Assembly (NCBI RefSeq): GCF_918797505.1
Contig: NC_092800.1
Location: 29,130,263 to 29,194,262 of the forward strand
Length of the DNA stretch: 64,000 nt
Origin: Bemisia tabaci
Taxonomy: Eukaryota > Arthropoda > Insecta > Hemiptera > Aleyrodidae
Direction: 5' to 3'
Made by a program: the position numbers and the translations under genes. This document shows, in pieces, positions 59,546-64,000 of this stretch (positions are counted from its first letter, which is position 1; each line of letters begins with the position of its first letter). The notes under the pieces are model-generated. The model was not told the DNA's origin. It did no database searches and worked only from the letters and a program-made list of their open reading frames with translations.

Positions 59546-59747
59546 TTCTCTACTCTACTTTTCAGGTTACGATGCTCCTTTTGTAGATGGTAAACATTAT
59601 TCCGGTCTCGCAAACCATGCAGCAGTAATAGCAAAATCGGACTACTTTATAATATATTCGCATACTCCCAGCGATCTAACGATGTGCTAATTTTATGTAC
59701 ATCATGTTTTAAAATGTATCGGATTCTGCATGCGATATTCCATCAAC

Positions 59748-62564
59748 TTACCAGTAACTTCTTGTCGTTATCGGCGGTGCCGATAAAGTGATGAGCATTT
59801 CGGCTTCCTCCTCGGGTCCCGGTGGTACCCATGCGTCCCATTCACCGTGGAAGAAGTTGACCGCGTATGCGTTCTTGAACCCATATTTCTTCATGAACTT
59901 TCTCGTCCGAAAATGAGCGCGCCATGCGTCCTCGCCACTACTATATTCATGAAATGAAAAATTGATTTATCTTGAAGGTGGGCTAAATCATTTTTATGTC
60001 AGAGATACTGAATAAAAATTGAGTATCTTACACTGGGAAAAAAAACACATTGGAACTGCCAAAAAAAAGAAATCGAAATTAAGATCATTAATCTTACTAA
60101 GAACTTAAAACCAAGATATCAAAGATAATTAATCAGCAATCCTTTAATTAAGAATCCAAGAAAAGGAGGAAATCCAGAAATCTTTAAACCATAGATAAAT
60201 ATAATAATCTTTGTATTTAAATTTATAGAACTAAATTAAAAAAAAAAATTTAAAATTAATTCCACCAGTTATAATTTTAATTAAAACAACTATAACACAA
60301 ACTGATAGAGAATCTGAAATCGCTAAACCTAATACAAACATTAAACAAATATTAACATATATATGATTTATAAACAATTTAAACTTAATAAGTAAAATAA
60401 CACTTATAGCCCAAAAGATTACCATGTTAAAAACGACAGAAAAAGGAATAGTATTTAAACAGACCCTTGTCCAGACTCTTGAAAACATTGACAAGAAAAT
60501 GGACTCTTGATTCAATCAGATTTCACCTTAAATCAAAAGGAAAAATATTTCAAATTAAGAGGCTTGGTTCTTGATTTAAGCTTAAATCTGATTTAATCAA
60601 GAGTATTTTTTCTTGTAAATGTTTTTAAGAGTCTGGACTGTAGATCCAATGTGTTTTTTTTTCCAGTGTACCAAATACGATTCCGCTGACACAAAATATC
60701 CATGAATTTCAGTTTATTAAAACAAACGATACCGCTCCACCATGCAACCGAATCAGGAGTGCCGATGATCTCGAAGCAACCGTCGTTTTCCCGTTTTTTT
60801 TCCTCGGTTTTTTGTTTTAGTTCGCTTCTGCTAGTTTTTCGGTTTTAGTTTCTTAGTTTTTTGGTTTTTCGTGTTTTTATTTCGGTTTCGGTTTTGTAAA
60901 TTGTCACCATGTGACCAACCCGGGACATTACATCCACAAGTCTGGAGTAAAAACAACACACCCGATGATGTAATTTGAAGTAAGCCCACTACTAAGTGGC
61001 GAGTGGTGATCGAGAGTATGCTACCACATCTGTTTATAAAACTCCGTATCACTATTATCAAAGTGATATCGCCAATTGGGTTTATCATCAGGGTCATCCT
61101 GTCTGTATTGACTTTTTATTTTGGTAAAACATGTTAAGAGCAAAAGATGATATCCGTATAACTAATAATATAGTTTTTATAAACTTACATGTTGTGCTTG
61201 TTTTCACCCAAAATCATTATCAATCTTTAATATTTTAAAACCTACGAGTTTTTGAGCCACACGCATTTTTCTTAAATATAACCAGAATAATGAAATGAGG
61301 ACAAAAATTCTGAGGTGTTTTTTTTTTATTTTGACCACGTGAAACACGTTTAAAGATATATCATTTAATGATATTCGAGTGCCTTGCCTTTTTTAAGCCC
61401 GGAAAACATTTAGAATCATGCGAGAGAGGAGTGGGAAAATGTAAGTTAGTTTTAATACAACTTACTCTGAAAGCAATCGAGGTTCTTCATATTTTATAGT
61501 TGTCTTGTTTGCGTGCTCAAATACGAAAAATACGGTCCGCATGAAATCTGAAATATCCACAAGAGGAAAAGAACTCGATGCATTATTAAAATCATGATGT
61601 CAAAAAATCAATATGATTTTCATGCATTATTCACGGAGAAAACATTTAAATTGTATGTCAATTGTTAGTATGGTGACTAATTGAAAAAAATATATCGACG
61701 GTGAAACTACCAAACCACGTATCTCGTTTGCGGTGTTTAAAAATCTACGCTCACATTTTATTTTTTTGAAGTAGACCCAATCAATATCATTCCTTGAAAT
61801 TTTCTTGGAATTTTCTCCGCACAAAGAGGAAAAATCATAGAAACTTTCAAGACCAGATGTTAAGTCGTTTTTCATTTAAAAAATAAAGTATGACAGGAAG
61901 TCTGCGACGTCGCAAACCGAGATACCGTGGTTTGGTAGTTTCACCGTCGATATTTATGATAAACATTGCTCGCCTTTAGAACTTCAGAGTTTTTCGTCAA
62001 AATCCAAAGTCAAATGTTTCGAGTGGATTCGATAAAAATAGCTGCGCCGAAAATTTTACCTTCTTGAACCGATTATATATAGGGTATATATAGGGATATT
62101 ATACCGATTATAAGGGTCTCATAAGTATGAGACCCTTTTTTATCGTGGTCGGTCACATACAAAATAGGTATATGCAAACTTTACTTTGTGAGAAACTTAT
62201 TTTCTTAGTTCGGCTCAACTGATTCGCACTCGATTTGTTCTAATCGTGAGCTGGTATCAGCCAGGATAGTTAAGATATTTTTGAAAAATTGCGTATAAAA
62301 CAAAAAAAACGAGTTACAAAGACTGATACCAGAATCTGTAATCATTTGATAAGGGCATGAATGGATGATAATGCATACTGAAGAAATTATGCAAAGTATT
62401 TTGGTACGAACATAAAGGTTTAGGTTTGATAGGAGGGACGTAATCTGTAAATTTTTCTCCAGCTGATAAATTGCTGCCAGGAATATTGCCAACCAACCAA
62501 CATTGATATTCATTCATGAAATCTTTTGATTCTCCAAACTCCGTATCTTGATCTCTGTCTGGAT
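59748..62564 (-). CDS. PEBP gene E, exons 3-5 (5' part beyond the right edge)
   Basis: Minus-strand exons: 62564-62412 (exon 3), 61547-61466 (exon 4, 82 nt as in genes A and B) and 59940-59748 (exon 5), with phases 1, 1 and 2 at their starts. Exons 1-2 are not found up to base 64000. Exon 3 reads DPDRDQDTEFGESKDFMNEY then [10 protein letters not shown]; exon 4 FMRTVFFVFEHANKTT; exon 5 GEDAWRAHF, RKFMKKYGF, AVNFFHGEWDAW and an acidic end. The fold signature is clear, but the proline of DPDxP, the HW histidine (now cysteine) and GxHR are all lost, so the usual anion pocket is probably absent. The exon 3 donor (TAT|GTTCGT) is weak and was chosen because it keeps the phase. The stop codon TAA overlaps a GTAAGT, so a further exon is possible. 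Confidence 0.75.
60029..60670. repeat. Foldback element, family F2, split by mitochondrial DNA
   Basis: The termini TACACTGGGAAAAAAAACAC and the complement of TTTTTTTTCCAGTGTA match the other F2 copies. The element is interrupted after CACATTGGA (60054) and resumes with GTCCAGACTCTT (60469); a few bases (TCTAGA) present in intact copies are missing at the junction. It lies in gene E intron 4. Confidence 0.85.
60055..60468 (-). other. Nuclear mitochondrial insertion (NADH dehydrogenase subunit 2-like)
   Basis: Very AT-rich DNA that on the minus strand reads as a hydrophobic mitochondrial membrane protein with the invertebrate mitochondrial code. The stretch near 60080-60200 gives SGFPPFLGFLIKG, the conserved ND2 C-terminal-half signature, then INYLWYLGFKF with TGA read as Trp. 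The upstream part (MVIFWAISVILLIKFKLF and onward, 60230-60440) is in another frame, so the copy has a frame shift near 60235. The assignment to ND2 is firm for the first part and tentative for the rest. Confidence 0.7.
61692..61953. repeat. Foldback element, family F3 (best copy)
   Basis: Terminal inverted repeats ATATCGACGGTGAAACTACC and exact complement, then CAAACCACG-TATCTCGTTT, about 45 bp per arm. The internal word TATGACAGGAAGTCTGCGAC is shared with all copies. It lies in gene E intron 3. Confidence 0.85.
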
Positions 62565-62691
62565 CTAAAAAGAAACAATGATATAGCGTAAAAATGCGTA
62601 GTATTTATGTGATAAAATACATGGTTTTTTACAAAAATTATTAGATCTTAAGATCTACTGAACTGCACTGAAAATATATTTCCACTCAAGG

Positions 62692-63804
62692 CCGGATTTA
62701 CCTACTTGCCGCCCATGGGCCGCCTGTATTTTTCCGCCCCCTTCTCATTCGTTTTAAAACATCAGTAGATCGTTTACGATAGTGGTTCGATGTATCTTTT
62801 GGTTCAAAGCAATAGAACATAGCCTCAAGGAAAAATTTTAGGATTTAATTTGGAAAAGCTGAAAATGAGAAAATTCCTGACAATTTCACTTTTCATTGCC
62901 ATTTGGTACTCGAGAGAATACAAATTCGATCACATAAGACCCGTTACCTCAGATTTCTAAATTGACTTTTGAGGCTGTGTTTACATATTGAACCAATCGA
63001 TATCAATACATGTAATCTCACTTAGTTGATCTATAGAATACGATCTATAAAAATCATCGAGTGAACGTGCCGGTGGGGGAGGGGTGTATGAGACGCGTTT
63101 ATTCGTGTTGGGCACATTTTTTGTGAAAACCTTGTCAACACTAACAAAAATTCACGGAACTTTGAGCGAAAGTTAAGTTCGGCAAACCCATCCCTGTTGG
63201 GACAAGGCCTTCCGTTCCTACAAACGAACAGAAAAATTATGAAAGAACAAACATAAATGTGGTTTAATAATTTTAACTTCCGCCGCCGCGCCCACCGCAC
63301 TGTGTTCGGTGCAATACGTGAAGTATCCATGCAGTCTTGTCGGCGCTACGCGTTTCAAGCCGACTGCTGCTGACCGCAGTGTGTTTGACGCAATGCGTGA
63401 AGTATTCGTGCAGTCTTGTAGGCGCCATGTGTTTCATGCCGACCGCCACACGCCGCCACGGTCGAGGACTCTTCCTTTTTATCTTAGTCCTCGTCATTAT
63501 TGCTCTCTGCGCCGCTCCGCTTCAGGTGAAATTACGTGTTTGGTTTCTCTCTTAACTCGAATAATTAAAGGTGCTGTCTAACGTATCACCGAAAGATGAC
63601 AAAATTAGAAATTACCAGACTCTTACTCTCAGGAAATGAGAGATTCTGGCGCCTTTTCTCGATTGTAATTCATTTTCTGAATCCGATTTTTTTTTCTCTC
63701 TTTTTTTGATACCTACCATCAAAAAGATTGCAAAAATTGCCGCCCCCTACATTTTGCCGCCATGGGCTGCGGCCCAGGTGGCCACTTCCGTAATCCGGCC
63801 CTGT
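62692..63804. mobile_element. 1.1-kb TIR element with GGCCGGATT ends
   Basis: The left end GGCCGGATTTACCTACTTGC, then CGCCCATGGGCCGC, is mirrored at the right end by GCCGCCATGGGCTGCGGC, then TTCCGTAATCCGGCC. Inside, two direct copies of a unit with CGTGAAGTAT and GCAGTCTTGT (63318 and 63397) and part of the family also seen at 39200-39800. The frames inside are short and unrecognised. It probably lies in intron 2 of gene E. Confidence 0.7.
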
Positions 63805-64000
63805 TTCCTTTATTCATAGAAATGTTCAAAGAAAGAAACACGTTTCGCAGAAGTACTCGTTCCATGTCATCTGAGCTTAAAATAATTCAGAAGTTACTCT
63901 CAGCCTCAGAACTTTGAAACTTTTAAAATCTCAAAGAAACAGAAGAATGATTTAGAAGAAAACCGAAATCATTGGCCGCATACTTTCAAGTTTATGCATG
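63805..64000. other. No gene seen (right edge)
   Basis: AT-rich sequence without a PEBP exon 2 signature on the minus strand. Exons 1-2 of gene E should lie further right. Confidence 0.4.

Noticed and set aside
60231..60515. Nuclear membrane-protein gene
   Set aside because: The neighbouring frame shows ND2 sequence with TGA as Trp, and the block is inserted into a foldback, so it is a mitochondrial insertion.

Overview
The window looks like nuclear DNA of a hemipteran insect, most likely a whitefly of the Bemisia tabaci type. The reasons are AT-rich, intron-rich DNA with GT-AG splicing, an insect aminergic receptor exon, a very dense load of foldback repeats, and a cluster of secreted phosphatidylethanolamine-binding protein (PEBP) genes, a family known to be expanded in whiteflies. 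The species is an inference, made without any search.

Layout. At 1-3 kb lies the 3'-terminal coding exon of an octopamine-type GPCR (+ strand; earlier exons lie to the left). About 3-15 kb has no gene I can support, only foldback elements, tandem duplications and two GC-rich patches. From 15.9 to 62.6 kb there is a PEBP cluster: gene A (-, 15928-23065), an orphan PEBP exon-1-like fragment (+, about 25.5 kb), a partial tandem copy of gene A (-, 30.6-31.9 kb), gene B (-, 40494-46178), gene C (-, 47947-50921), gene D (+, 51839-58222) and the 3' half of gene E (-, 59748-62564, running off the right edge). I rebuilt A-D exon by exon. Each has five coding exons with intron phases 0,1,1,2 and a CDS that closes exactly in frame (272, 294, 236 and 214 aa). 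Exon 3 is 138 nt in A, B and D, and exon 4 is 82 nt in A, B and E. The proteins have N-terminal hydrophobic or signal segments, so they are probably secreted or membrane-associated. The ligand-pocket residues are intact in A and B, mostly kept in C, partly lost in D and lost in E.

Between the A copy and gene B (32.6-39.8 kb) is a block of mobile DNA. It holds a run of four GC-rich mini-hairpins ending in CTAG (a candidate Helitron 3' end), a broken parvovirus-type phospholipase A2 fragment, arrays of tandem duplications, decayed LTR-retrotransposon Gag-like ORFs and a 5'-truncated non-LTR reverse transcriptase fragment.

Foldback elements fill most introns and spacers. Five recurrent families (called F1-F5 here) and several single copies are described, including a 1.2-kb near-perfect palindrome in a gene D intron, a decayed mariner with about 210-bp inverted repeats in a gene B intron, and a mitochondrial DNA insertion inside an F2 element in a gene E intron. 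If these introns are transcribed, many would form long RNA hairpins.
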